Shown here one piece after another: positions 40,567 to 52,950 of a stretch of DNA of 64,000 bases. The notes under the pieces were generated by a model. It worked only from the letters and a program-made list of their open reading frames with translations. It searched no databases and was not told the origin of the DNA. Each line of letters opens with the position of its first letter. Within the stretch, counting starts at the first letter, position 1. The translations under genes and the position numbers were made by a program. This stretch comes from Tubulanus polymorphus (taxonomy: Eukaryota > Nemertea > Palaeonemertea > Tubulaniformes > Tubulanidae): NCBI RefSeq assembly GCF_964204645.1, contig NC_134029.1, positions 3,543,001-3,607,000 on the forward strand. The letters run 5' to 3'.

Positions 40567-40684
40567 GGGGTTAGTTCCTGAAAGTTCTTGGTTAGATTTG
40601 ACTCTAGAACTGAATGAGTTCAATTACGATCCATTGAATGTAGAATAAAATTCTAACTCTAAAACTGTGGAACTGGCTCCATAG
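40567..40684. repeat. Degenerate member of the CCAGTTCCACAGTT family
   Basis: The right arm AAACTGTGGAACTGGCTCC is well preserved; the left arm around TTAGTTCCTGAAAG is degenerate. A single arm of the same family, AGGACCCTTCCACAGTTC, is at about 49388 in AP-3 beta intron 7. Confidence 0.4.
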
Positions 40685-40912
40685 AACTGTACACTTACTG
40701 GTTATAACATTAACATAACCACAATCAACAAGCATAGCGCAACACGAGAAACACACAAATCTACTATTATTTTCAGAATCATAACGGCATCAATTTGAAC
40801 TACAGTAGACTCCGCTTGCCTCAGATTTTGTAGGACCAATAAATTCTTATTGAATTCCGGGGCAGTGAGAGCAGGGATGGGTTTTTTAAATTTGTAAAGT
40901 ACTAATACTGTC

Positions 40913-41050
40913 CGAAAAGTTTCCTCGAGCTTGTAGTTTATTTTCAATATTTCGACTATATCCAAATAGTCATCTTCAGGAATACCGATGAGTATTAGAA
41001 TATAGTCGAAACGTTGAAAGTAAACTATAATCGCAAAGAAACCTTGCCGA
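40913..41050. repeat. Inverted repeat with TTTCGACTATA arms
   Basis: Left arm GTAGTTTATTTTCAATATTT then CGACTATA; right arm TATAGTCGAAACGTTGAAAG then TAAACTATA. It carries the minus-strand AATAAA that may polyadenylate AP-3 beta. Confidence 0.6.
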
Positions 41051-41279
41051 CTCGTTCTTCTTTTTGTATTGAGGGACTATAGTGTATAATCGTTTCCACA
41101 CAGACGCAGTGTTTCATCAAGATTGTAATATATTATCAGACGAGGCACGTGACAATCAAAGGCAATCGAATCCAGGATAAACGCAGTCTACTGTATCTAT
41201 CTATATATCTATATATTATATACATGAAATTGTCGATGAATGATGATTTAAAGAGAATGATAGTTCTATCGTTCGATCA

Positions 41280-44200
41280 TCACGCAGAACTCAAACTGTC
41301 TTTAATATCCTTAACGAGCATCGATCCGATGACCATCTTCTCGCAGTTGACGGTAATCGATAACTTCGCGTCGAGTCTCTTCACCTTGACTAGTACTAGA
41401 CTTTTCGATGATAAAGTCTTCGCGGCGAAGCGGTATTCGCCATCCGTCTCAGACGACACCATTAGAACGTTCGCCGCCTCGAACACGCAGTTACAAATCG
41501 TCCGCTGATCATGTGACGACTCGGATAACGGAACGGAAGCCGAGTTTTCATTCATTCCGCTCAATTTCGCTGTAAAAGATTTCAAAACATTTAACTGTAC
41601 TCGTTCTGATATTTAGAAAATAGAGTAGGAACTTGCCAAACTCGGACAAAAATCAAATCCAATCCTTAACTTAGAATTCACTTCTGGTCCTAGTTAGTCT
41701 GAATAGGCGAGGCTTACTGTACTTTAAAATTTCCAAATCTACCGTTTTAAGGATTGGGACCAGAGGAAAATTGCTCTTATTTACATTAATCATATATATT
41801 CTCCCATGATATTCATCTTTGGATATGGACAATATTTCTTTGTAAACCTTAACCATTCCACGGTCAAATCAGAGATATCCCCCAGAAGACTATTGATATT
41901 CAAAGACACTCATCATGTATACCCTACCCTTTAAAGAGATGTTTAGAGTAGGACAGAAAGGGCACAACAAACAGCCCCAATCACCGGTTTCTGCGAAACA
42001 GCCTTCATTTCTTTCATATATGTGTAGACACATAGTACTTGTAGGTTAACTGATTTTATGCAAAATCATAAGCTTTCGCTACTAGTAACATTGACTTAAC
42101 TCATTTAACTGATATAGCTATTATGGATTAGTAGTGAAAGCTCATGGTTTCTTCTAAAATCAGTTAACACTCAAGTACTACCTGTCTTCTCATTCAATTC
42201 AAGACAAGGTCATACATCTCTTCAACTCTTCTATATATCAATTATATAAAGAATATTGATAGCATAAGCAACAGATTAAACCTTAGGCAAGCATCGAAAA
42301 ATGATCTCCTATTTTTCATGCAATCTGCCGATATAATTGAAAGCTCTTTTTGTTTTCTAACGGGCCTCATTATATCTCACCGGCTAAAGCTGCCATATCT
42401 ACGTGATCAGTTAAACTCATCATAATCGCTGGAATTGTAGTACATAATACTATATATCCACGAAAACATTCATTACGAAACATTACAAATAAGATTGATT
42501 TACAGGATCAAAAATATATAATGAAGTTAGAGGATCTAGCTAGATACCGTACACGTACTCAGTGAAAAAATATTTTCTGAAATTTTAAACCTACCTGCTT
42601 GACTGTTGAAATCTTTTTCGCTCATTGTATGCGGCTGAACGAGTTCTCCGACCGGTGCTTTGATACTAACGTTAAAGCTACGCTCTTGGGAACAGATTTC
42701 GAAGTTAGCCGGCTGTGTCGTGTCGTTAAAATCTACGGCCATCAGAACTGAGCTCGACGCATTCGTACCGAGAGTCGCTGAAACGAGGAAACACATCGAA
42801 TACAATATCGATCCGATATGGACAGTGAATACAAACATCCAGATTTTCATCGGTCTCAAAGGTCCTTTAGTGGATGTACATGCCATAAACCAGGGATTTA
42901 GAATAAGTCAGTAATCCTAGAAGAGGATAATCGCAGGGGTAGGGGTCAGATTGATGAACTCGGGAATTTTCTCCCATTTTCCACATCCTTTCCATTCCAG
43001 CATTTTTCCACATCTCTCAGACAATAACGTAGTAACATAATCAGCCACTGATTAGATATATTTTTCACATCAATCTGACTCGCGCAATCGCAATGAAAGA
43101 AAAAAATCTCACCGATTTCAGGGAATTCCTGCATCTCTATACCAGACTGCAATTTCTGAAGATATAAGTTTTAAACATGAACGAAATCTAAACGTGAAAT
43201 TCGAGGATATACGACGGTTGTTAACGAACCTTTTGACCGATTTTGATTGAAGTGAATGGTTTGTCGCTGTTGTTCGTGAATTTCAACTCGATCGACGCCA
43301 TTTTCGGAGAGAACACGGAAATCGCTCGCGTAAAGCTGTACGTCGCACTGAGTCCTCCGCTCGTCATACGATTTAATAATTCATAACTCTGAGGTTCGAC
43401 TTGCGGCGACAGGAGCTAAAAACAGAGAGATAACAAGATCAGGTGCCGGGGTCTAATTGAATATTGAATACGCCTATTAGAGATACGTATATCATGATTG
43501 GCGAAAGCCATGGGAAATTTTTCTGGCCCTCTTAATTAAATGAAAAATTTTTCTCGGACTTTTTGAAGGGTACATTCAAATTCACAATTAACCCTTTAAA
43601 TCCGACCATGTGGAAAATGTAAAAAAACCTCGTTCTTACTCTTACCATAGATCCAGCCGGAGTGGGCATCTTATCTCCGAGGATTGAATAACTGCTCGTG
43701 TCCGACGCCATACTCGGAGTTAATAATGAGCCAGGTGTTAGAACTGGTGTGTTACCAGTACCAGGAGTAAAAACTGCCAATGAAATACAAATCATTGAAT
43801 TCCGTGACTTTCTAAATCTGTTCAGACTGTTTTCAAAACTGTTAAGCAAGTACTGGGTAATGATAATAATAGGTAATATATTTTCTTATGAATTTCTAAC
43901 ATATTTTTTACATTTTACTGCTGTTTACTATACTTAGCTAGCTACTACTATACAGCGCTGTTATCACTATGAAACTGGTTATTACTTACTGTCATCGAGG
44001 TCCAGCAAGAGGTTATCGGCGTTTGGTTTACATGTAGCCAGAGCTTCTGATTTTGAGGGCTTCGTCGCAGTTTTCTAAAAACATATACAAAACATGGTTA
44101 ATATCTTACCCGAGAAATATAAACCAGGTTAGACCCAGAAACACAGTAAATTTGACTCAAGATTCAACTTATTTCATTTCTGACGTTTCAAGAATCTAAA

Positions 44201-47200
44201 CTTAACTCAACTGTCGCTCAACTTACTTTATTGATTACTGGTTTTCTTTCTTCTTCCGACTCTGATGTACTTTCATCATCATCGTCATCATCATCCGCCG
44301 ATGAAGTATCCTCTTCACTCGACTCCTCTTCGCTAGTGTCCTCCTCTCTAGACGACGATTTATTGCTCTCAGTTTTGCCTTTTTTGCGTGTGGTCGATTT
44401 CTTCGTTGCCACTGGTTTAACCGGTTTCACCACGTCGTCGTTCGACTCTTCTTCGCTAGACGAATCCGGCTCTGAACTTTCCTCCTCATCCTCGTCTTCA
44501 TCTACCTCCTCTCCTTCTTCCTCTGAGGATGACTGCGTACTATCAGCGCCTGATGTTTCTGATAATGGTGAGATACATACAGAACAAATAAGATCTCCCA
44601 TCATTTGAATTCAATGTGAATCAATGAAAAAATCCCTACTCCAAGTAACTAAAAGACAAAGGCTTTTATAACCTTTTTACATCAATTGGACATTCATAGA
44701 AAATGCCAAATCCTTCAGCAGACTCGATTATACACACCTCCTGAACTAGATTCTGACTCGGAATAGAATGATTTCTTCTTTGCCGCTGATTTCGTGACTT
44801 TGCTGCTCTTCGTGCGAACCTCCGTCACCCAGGGCATGGTCACTTCGACGTTTCGGACCGATGGATCAGGAGCGGATTCCGGCCAGTCGGCTAGTTCCTG
44901 ATAACCCTGCGTGCGAGCGTTTAATAGATGCGACAACGTTCCCAGCTGAAACTGATCGCGATCTGGAAAAAACGATTGACAATAATCAAAAATTCTATTT
45001 TCTAGAATATAATTACTTACTTCGCAATATCCAAATATTGTGGATAAATAATTGTCTAAATAGAAATGAGTAAAAGGAGGTAAAAGTATTATGAAACGTC
45101 AAAGATGGGAAGAGATTCAAAAACAGAATCTGTTTGACTATCACGAGCCTTCTGGAAGAGAATTCCATAAAATCAGGTAAACATAAGCTTGTTCTTACAC
45201 CTGGGGCCAGTTGCATAGTCGTGACTTAAGTCCAAAAGTGGTCTTAAATCTTAAGACTGGTCTTAAGTTGTTAGATTAGCTATAGAACTACGTTGGTCTT
45301 AGACTGGTCTTAAGTCAAAGCCATGACTATGCAACTGGCCCCTGGCGTTTAACCTAATGCAATGTTTTATGATGGTAGACTGATGTCTTCCACAGTTTCT
45401 ATTTTACCTTTAAAAGCGGATTCTAGAACCGGTGCCGGTTTCGTAGCCAGGAATATTTTCTTCGCATGTTTTGCGAGGTATGACCCTTTCTCGCTGGGTA
45501 GAATCAGTTGTCTCAAGAATCGCGAGCGGTCTCGGATGTCATAATTGATATCGTATTTAGCCAGATTGAACACGTATTGACACAGCAGTTTCGTCTGCTT
45601 CGAGTTTGTGATGCACAACTTTCCTGCCAGGTTCAATATTTGCAGTTTAACGATATCTTCCTGGAATAATGATGATGTTGATTATTAACAGAGTATTATG
45701 AACAGGTCATAACTTTTGGAAAATCAGAACAGTAAATTTTAGATTATCAGTCTGACCAACATCTTTAAGGTAGATATCAAGAGCAAACATTCGTTTATCA
45801 AAGTTAGTCTCGACTTCTGGTTGGAACTAATGATTGAGCGCACTACAGCTCGATCTTACGAATTTCACAGTTTCAGCCATCAGTTTCCCATGAGATTTCC
45901 CTTATTTTTCAAAATTTTTCTGATTCCCCGAGTTTTCCATTTTCCAGGTCATTAGCCCCCCTTGCCATCTTGGAATTAGATTGACAGATACCCCGGTAGT
46001 TGAATAACCACGAAAACCTTAAACAAGGGTAGCAGATAATGAAGTGGTAGATAAGTGGCCTTATCTGAAATATGTTTGTGCACGAACCTCTTGGATGAAA
46101 TTTTTCGCTGCTTTTCTCAAAACGTCGGGAGCTATTTTCGGAACGCGATCGGAATATTCACCGATCAACCAGAATATACTCGCCCTCGCCATCGATACCG
46201 TTATCTCATCGCTCAGTTTAGCCATATGGATGATTATCTCTTTATGTTCGGTCGGCTGAAAGATGAATTAATACATCTACATTAACGACGCTTTTTCTCT
46301 TTCGAGCAAACCGACCCTGGGTGGTAAATAAATTATGTTTTTTGAGTTTATTTTTGACTCAATTCCTGAATAGTAACACGCCTAAAGCTACATAAACCAT
46401 CAATGCCTATCTCGAGTATTTTCTTTTCATAAACTGCAACTGAAATTTCAAATCTTCCATGCACAGCACACGAATTTCAGCCAGTTGACCACAAAAAGCT
46501 GCACTTTATAATTAACTCCTATCACAGCAGCCGCGGAAAATATGCTGTGCACCGCTCGAATTGAAAAGACGATGGAATTTCAATTCGAAAATACGGAAAA
46601 AAGCACAGCAGAGATTCGTATTCGATCTGAAAACCTTCTGCTCTGGAACATAATAGTGACTCATGCAGATCAGATCCGGAACACGCAAGGAAGGAAGGAC
46701 GAGTAAAGAACGGATTTGAAGAGAGAAAATAGACAAATATTCAAGCAAAAAATAGAAATTCAATCAAACGACTCAAATCAGGCAGTCTTCGAAATTATGA
46801 CGCGTTTGCTGAGCAGGAAAAAAAAATAATCCACATCGCCACAGCTTTACTGAAGCCCTGATATTGAGTATTTAGAAACTTTGAGATCTTGCGATGAAGA
46901 TAAAATGTATAGATTTACCATTTTCATTTTACGGCCAGACTAAAAATGAACGAGGCAAAACAAAATAAGCAAGCTTCAAGCATCATTAGACTTTAACCGG
47001 ATAAAGAATCATATTTTGTTCTAACATATTTAATCTTGCTTTATAAGGGTTTAGTCTATTAGGTAATTTAGGGCAAACGCGAGTGAAGATAAAAGGTCAG
47101 AATGGAGAATCTAAATGCGATGCGACCAACTACGCAATTTTAAGCAAGGGTTGATGATAAATTTGGGTAGGAATAACTCACACAGAACTCTATGAACTGT

Positions 47201-50200
47201 TTATATAGATACACAGTGAGTTAGTAATGAATAGGTCTCAATATCGGAGAAGCATGCATAATGCAACAATTTCACAGGGTCAGGGGACAATGCGAGGAAA
47301 GAATTTTTAAAGAAGAACTAGACATTAATGAATTGTCGAGGATTTCAAGGATAATATAAAGATCTTACACCTCAACTACCGTACTACAATTTACTAAGAC
47401 TAGGGTACGTAATTTCACTAAAGGTAAATGAATATTCATTGAATGTCAATTACCTGCATCTGAAGTAGTTTCTTGATGACGACAACACTTTCAGCAACTA
47501 CAGCTTCTGTAATCAGAGATCAAATTTCAGTGAAACAAAATCTGAATAAAAAGCGACAAACAGTTCCATACTTTGGGTAATAATAAGACATTGAAATTTA
47601 GATAAGCATTGAATAAGCTTGAACAGGGGGCCTCATTCATTTGTTTTTCCCTGACTTTTCCCAGACTATTCCCCGACATGTTGTTTTTTCCCTGACTTGA
47701 TCTGCTGAGAATCCAATTAATTAACACAGTCAAATACGTAAGACATAAACTGTTTGATTTACTGTTTGAGATCTAGCAATCTCAACAAATTTCCCTGACT
47801 TTTCCCCGATTTCCAGGTAAGAGGCCACACTGTTGAGTATATCACGCAGTGTTCTCCATAGATATATCTACACACCATCCTTGTTAGACATCAGATTAAC
47901 GAGGCCGTTTAAACAAGCATCAGTAATCTCAGCTATACTGCTTGCGCATCGGCCGATAGCTTGAATCGTCGCAGCAGCGAAATCACGATCAGAACTTGTC
48001 ACATACGTCTACAAAATATTACACAAACCAGTTCAAATATTTGAGTAAAATCACTGTCACATCATTCAGAATTTTCAAATTTAGCCCCGGCAAGAGCCAA
48101 ATCAATTTTTTCCTGTGCCTAAAAGAGTGCGTTTACGTGTAAATCACTCACTCAAAAGGATGCTGTGTTAAGTTAGTTCCAGAACCAAGTATTCACACAG
48201 AATCTTTCAACCTGTGCTCAAATTTGGCGTGGTCTGACATGTTTGGTCAAGCCTAATATGGTACCAATGTGAATGGTCCAAATTTTGCCCGGGCCAAAAA
48301 CACTCGCGATTGCGGCTCATATTACCTGGAATTCTCGAAGTATTGTTGATATGTTGGTTTCAGTGGCCAGATTCGTTAAGATTTCCAACTGGAATGGAAA
48401 ACATTTCATTCAGTCATACGTTTATACTATCAAGCAGGATGAATAGTAATAAAACACTGCTCTGTACTGACCTTAAGTAATTTAGTGTGTAACGGATCAT
48501 TTGATCGAACGTAGAAACTCTTCAGGAATGGTTCGAATAAATCCTTGCGTTTGATTGACATAGAAGCTATATTACTGAGCACGATGTATTGCACTTCCCT
48601 AAAATATGTACAATAAAATCACTAATCACTGTGAGTTGTATACGTTTAATACAGTTTTGAGGAGGTAAATAAACTCACTTGTGACTGCGAAGTAAACGAA
48701 TTAAAGCTTTAGCGACTAAAGTCACCTCTCCTCGAGGTGCTGCGTGATGATATAACTGAGCTACAGCCATTACAACCTGAATCATTCAAACACAAACATC
48801 GGAAATAGTCAGAAGAAGTAGTATAAATATTTATACAAGACAGAGAACCCACTTTATACAAAATTTTAAAGATTTAAAACAAATTTTACCTCATCAAATA
48901 ATCAAAATATTTGATTTTTTACAAATAGATATGTTTTTTTAATCTTCTAAATTTTGTATGCAGTGGGTTTTAAACTTATTTTCTTAGCATTTTATCACAA
49001 TACTGTGATTTTAGAGACTTTTATCGGGTTATAGTAAACTCACGGCTGCGTTTCGACTGTTTAAAAGTGGTCGACAAGTTCGCAGTAATAATCTATGATC
49101 CGGATCCATTATGTACGGTTTCTTCTTCGGCGAATCCTTCTCTGAATCGCCGTCATTATCATCGTCATCTTCATCACTTCCGTAAAATGGCTTGTCATGA
49201 GCTACGTCCTACAGAAAACAGTAGTGATGTCTTTCAGGGGAAAATCAGAAGGCAGTGGTCCAGAAGAGAACAAAGAAAGGGCACTGCTCGGATAAACTAA
49301 CAAGGTAACAAACTGGATTTGAGGTAGAATTTTGATTCAAAAATGACAGCTAGTTGCTATTTTTCAATGAAGTTTAGTCATTTTCCAGGACCCTTCCACA
49401 GTTCATAGATTAAATTTCAACTCACTAGCAATTAACCCGCAATTAACTTCGTTCAGTCTAAAAGCGGCCTAGTTGATTTTGAAATTCATAATAATTCAAA
49501 ATCATGAATCTGATTAAATCTGCAGACTGGCACAAATTCTAAAACTATTCCTGACACTATCAATTAGGTCTAGTCTAATGCGGGAAAATCAAATTTCATC
49601 CTGGGGGAATTAACTGAAATGAGGGCAATATTGTTCACAAGGATTTACATATTAATGTCATAATAACTACTCTAGGAAGCTTTATTTTTATGTTCTCATG
49701 AATCACTTACGTCTGAATTAGGGCTGATAAACTGCGACCGGCAATATCTCGTTAACATATTGATTATAACCACTTGTCCCCATTCTTCCACATCGACGAG
49801 TAGATTACACAATTTTCGGTAGTTTTTATGTATCAGATCCGTCCGCTCGGGACAAACTTCTTCGAACGCCTGAATCGCGCTGCCAGCTACGAGCTGTTAA
49901 ATACACACAAAACAAGAGACATTCAGGATTAAAAACTATATTAACCCTTTCAGTGCATAAACACCGCAGTGCGATGTATAAATTGGTGATGGACATTGTA
50001 TACTGCATCACGGTGTATCGATGTCATTAGTAATTAATTTTCATCTCTATTGAAAAATCAATTCTTAAGAGATGACATTTTTATGAAACTGATTGCAGTT
50101 TGCAGATAGAAATCCATACATCAGTTGTAAGATTTCTATCTAATAAATTCCTTTTTTCAAAGATTTACCGTTGTTTTATCAGCTAACAATTTTTCAATGA

Positions 50201-51625
50201 CTTCTACCAAAATATCCTTCTGTTCAGGATCAAGGCTAAAAAACAAAACGTTTTGATACTCATGATATAGAATAGAATACTGTAGTTACACTTTCTGGTT
50301 TAAGGTACTCTAAGTCACACACATTTTGCCCGTCCTGCTGTCTGACATATGCACGATTTGCTGTAGCCTGAGTAGAAGACAGACTTTTCTGGTACGCGGG
50401 ATTTGCATTTTGGTTTTACCTGTATAATTTTGGAATGGCGTGAGCGGCGGTCTTCCGTACGTACGGAGACATATCCATGACGGCTTCCTTGATCGCTAAC
50501 ATCATGATAGGAACGATGACTGGTACACGTATACTGGATAGAACTCTCAGAGCGCTCGCTCTTATCAACTGATTAGGATCCTGAAATCACACACAAAAAT
50601 AAATTGAAAACAAATCTTGAAGCACAAACAGCCTGAATTAGGTACAGTATCAATTTTATGAATTGGGCCCCAGTTAAACTGAACATTTTGAAATCGTTGC
50701 ACGTTCACCTATTTTCATGATATTTCAAATACATTAATTTCACATTTTCCACACAATTTTTACATTTTTCATATCAATCTGACCCCTGCATCGATACCTA
50801 ATTTGCAATATAGACATTGATATCAAGCTCGAATCGTTTCGCTGATTTTCAAGTAACGAATACATACCTTTAGAGCTCTCTGGAATGTACTGATCGATAG
50901 CAATGCCAGGTCCTGTTGTTCTTCAGCATAACGCACTAAATAAACATACACTAACTTCTTCACCTACAGAAACAAAAAGAATTTCATATCAAACAATATT
51001 ACATGAAATCATTGATGTATCATCGACTAATTCTTCTCTCCTACTTCTATATTCTTCGATACAACGTTCTTGACGACAGCTGGGAACAATTCGGAGGCAT
51101 CTCGTCCTTTAGCGATCATCTACAAAAAATCAAAACCAACGAAAGTAATCCAATAATAGTCCAGCAGGAGGATGCCAATGGAATCCATGTATTGTATACA
51201 TACCCCAATGATTCGTTTCATAGCTTCTAGCTTTGAACTGTCCTTGTTACCGTCCAACATAGTTTTCAAATCTTCATGTCTAGACAAAACAAGTTTTATA
51301 GATATTTCATTGGTGCAACCATGAAATCTGGGTAAAGTTTCATGAAAAGAAGATTTAGCTATTTCTTCATTAATTTGGTTTACATTTTGCCCTAAAACGA
51401 TTTAAGAGTTAATCATAAACGCAGAACCAGATAACTAACTATTTTCCGTCGAGATAATTACTTTTTGAAATCATTCATGAAGAAACCACTGCTGGCTGGA
51501 TCGCTAGCAGTATCGGCATCGACGCTTGATGACAGCGCTGAACCGGCCGAGGAAGAACCCGGCCTATCCGAGAGCGGACCGACATTGTAAGATGACTGAA
51601 ACCCGTTACTGTTTACCATAGCCAT
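41280..51625 (-). CDS. AP3B1: AP-3 adaptor complex subunit beta (23 coding exons)
   Basis: Large subunit of the AP-3 coat, which sorts cargo from endosomes to lysosomes and related organelles. Exons: 51625-51462, 51279-51204, 51119-51045, 50963-50868, 50580-50420, 50235-50169, 49893-49711, 49208-49044, 48776-48679, 48598-48472, 48388-48326, 48008-47876, 47506-47454, 46255-46088, 45660-45408, 44962-44738, 44558-44227, 44074-43990, 43773-43646, 43415-43230, 43155-43113, 42777-42595, 41569-41280. Phases are consistent: 3354 nt, 1117 aa (human about 1090). The adaptin trunk is about 55-625 ([36 protein letters not shown]). The hinge, about 685-815, is an acidic Ser/Glu/Asp tract, a likely kinase target. 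The beta-3 ear is about 840-1117 ([33 protein letters not shown]; final [15 protein letters not shown]). The start exon has an acceptor 3 nt before the ATG, so an upstream noncoding exon exists. A minus-strand AATAAA lies at 40942-40937. The SCAMP gene is divergent next door. Confidence 0.97.
42033..42180. repeat. 148-bp MITE-like palindrome in the last AP-3 beta intron
   Basis: Arms of about 53 bp start TAGTACTTGTAGGTTAACTG and end CAGTTAACACTCAAGTACTA, extending through CTTTCGCTAC/GTAGTGAAAG. No coding capacity; lies between exons 22 and 23. Confidence 0.75.
45203..45342. mobile_element. 140-bp MITE in AP-3 beta intron 15
   Basis: Perfect 18-bp terminal inverted repeats, GGGGCCAGTTGCATAGTC and its complement, followed by imperfect subterminal arms (TGACTTAAG, TCTTAAGACTGGTC). 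No clear target-site duplication. It lies between coding exons 15 and 16. Confidence 0.75.
48846..48969. repeat. 124-bp palindrome in AP-3 beta intron 8
   Basis: Arms AACCCACTTTATACAAAATT and AAATTTTGTATGCAGTGGGT are inverted repeats around an AT-rich centre; MITE-like. Confidence 0.7.
50105..50139. repeat. Short hairpin near AP-3 beta exon 6
   Basis: AGATAGAAATC and GATTTCTATCT are 11-bp inverted arms separated by a 13-nt loop, about 30 bp from the exon 6 donor (3' side of the exon). Confidence 0.5.
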
Positions 51626-51628
51626 TAT

Positions 51629-52950
51629 CTGAGAACCGACAAAATAAAACAGTTTTACTGGAGTTGAGAACTGACCATTAGAACCGCCACAATGAAATTC
51701 TAGATCTGAGAAATTATAACAATTTGAACCGCAATAAAATACCGAGAAATGACAATTAGAAAGTCTATAATTAATTACTGGATCAGAGAAAAATGAATAG
51801 GAACCTTAATTAGCTCGATTGATTATGGCAATGTACCACAATATCATAGATAAAAAACCAAATCCCACAATGGTGGAAGATTGCAAATTGACGGACAGTG
51901 CTTTTGTGTGTAGACTTAGGCGTGGGGGTACATGAAAAAAGGGATGGAACTGACTTCAGAGAGTCAGAGTACCTGGCATGGAATGGTACTGACTGGCTGG
52001 GGAAGAATAGTTTAAGTAGTAGAAGAGAAGAAGCAAGGAGAAGCAAGAAGGGGTTGAACTGAACTGAAGAAGAAGTTCTTCCCCATGTCAAATTTAACTA
52101 ATTCGTTGGGTATTTTTCTGAGCAAGCAAAACCTTATTCAAAGTAAAAATGATCTATATACATCAAATTCCAACGATTCGTTGCAGTCCCGAGACGAAAA
52201 CTATTCTAAAACTGGAATTATTGGAGAAATTTTGACATTTTAGTCCGGTTTCAGTGGGTTGTCGTTTTTACTTCCGCAATGGAGGATATGACACTTCGAT
52301 TGATAAATCACTACTGAATCGACGGATATGAGTCTTGCTAAAAATGTTTTATGTCATCTAAATTGACCATGATTATCATAATTGTCGTACAAAAATTACT
52401 CTCACGTCAATCATTTATTTGTTCTTTGAGTTTAATCAGTTACAATCGTTTGTATGATTATTATTTACTGAATAAAATAAAATTGAATTGTACTTGGTAA
52501 TGGTAACCCATCCGATAAATCACTCGCTAAACTATGCCGAACGATTAGAATATACATTATTTGATGAAATCCACTGCCAGTTTGTAAAAATGATTAAATC
52601 TACATGAAAATATTTTTTTTGGAAAAAATACTGGGTTGTATTTTGTTGCAATCCTTTGATATTTCCATAAAATTGCATAACAAGTTTTGAGTATGATTAT
52701 ACATCAAAATTATCAGAAATTAATTTTCGATAAGTAATTTTGAAATAAGCTAGGTTTTGAGTTGTCTTTGAGATGAAAAATACCATCTCCATCGAAAAAT
52801 GGAAATTTTCTTTTTATAGAAGCGTATCCGAATACGCCCTCGATGACGTCAGTCATATGATTCGATCACTTCCTGATTCTGAAAATATCTGAAAATTTGT
52901 CAAGATTATCGCCGAAATTTCCTCTACAGACCCGCAGGTTGGCCGTTAAA
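51629..52950. promoter_or_regulatory. Divergent promoter region between AP-3 beta and SCAMP, with CRE
   Basis: The two start codons are 1.3 kb apart in head-to-head orientation. The CRE/ATF palindrome TGACGTCA is at 52844-52851, about 100 bp upstream of the SCAMP ATG, followed by an ETS-like CACTTCCTG. A second ETS-like ACTTCCGC is at about 52269. The AP-3 beta start exon begins at an acceptor, so its transcription start and a 5' UTR exon should lie somewhere in this interval; I could not fix that exon. No TATA box is evident. Joint regulation is an inference from geometry. Confidence 0.5.

Larger units (their letters stand above)
35117..41279. other. Spacer between M6 and AP-3 beta; repeats only
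   Basis: Apart from the short candidate exon at 38466-38493, it holds a diverged tandem duplication (36.4 kb), a TA-flanked short transposon-like element (38.7 kb), two palindromes (39.5 and 40.9 kb) and probably the AP-3 beta 3' UTR just below 41280. No other coding signal was seen. Confidence 0.4.

Noticed and set aside
44231-44608. 125-codon serine/aspartate-rich frame on the plus strand
   Set aside because: It is the antisense shadow of the acidic serine-rich AP-3 beta hinge exon.
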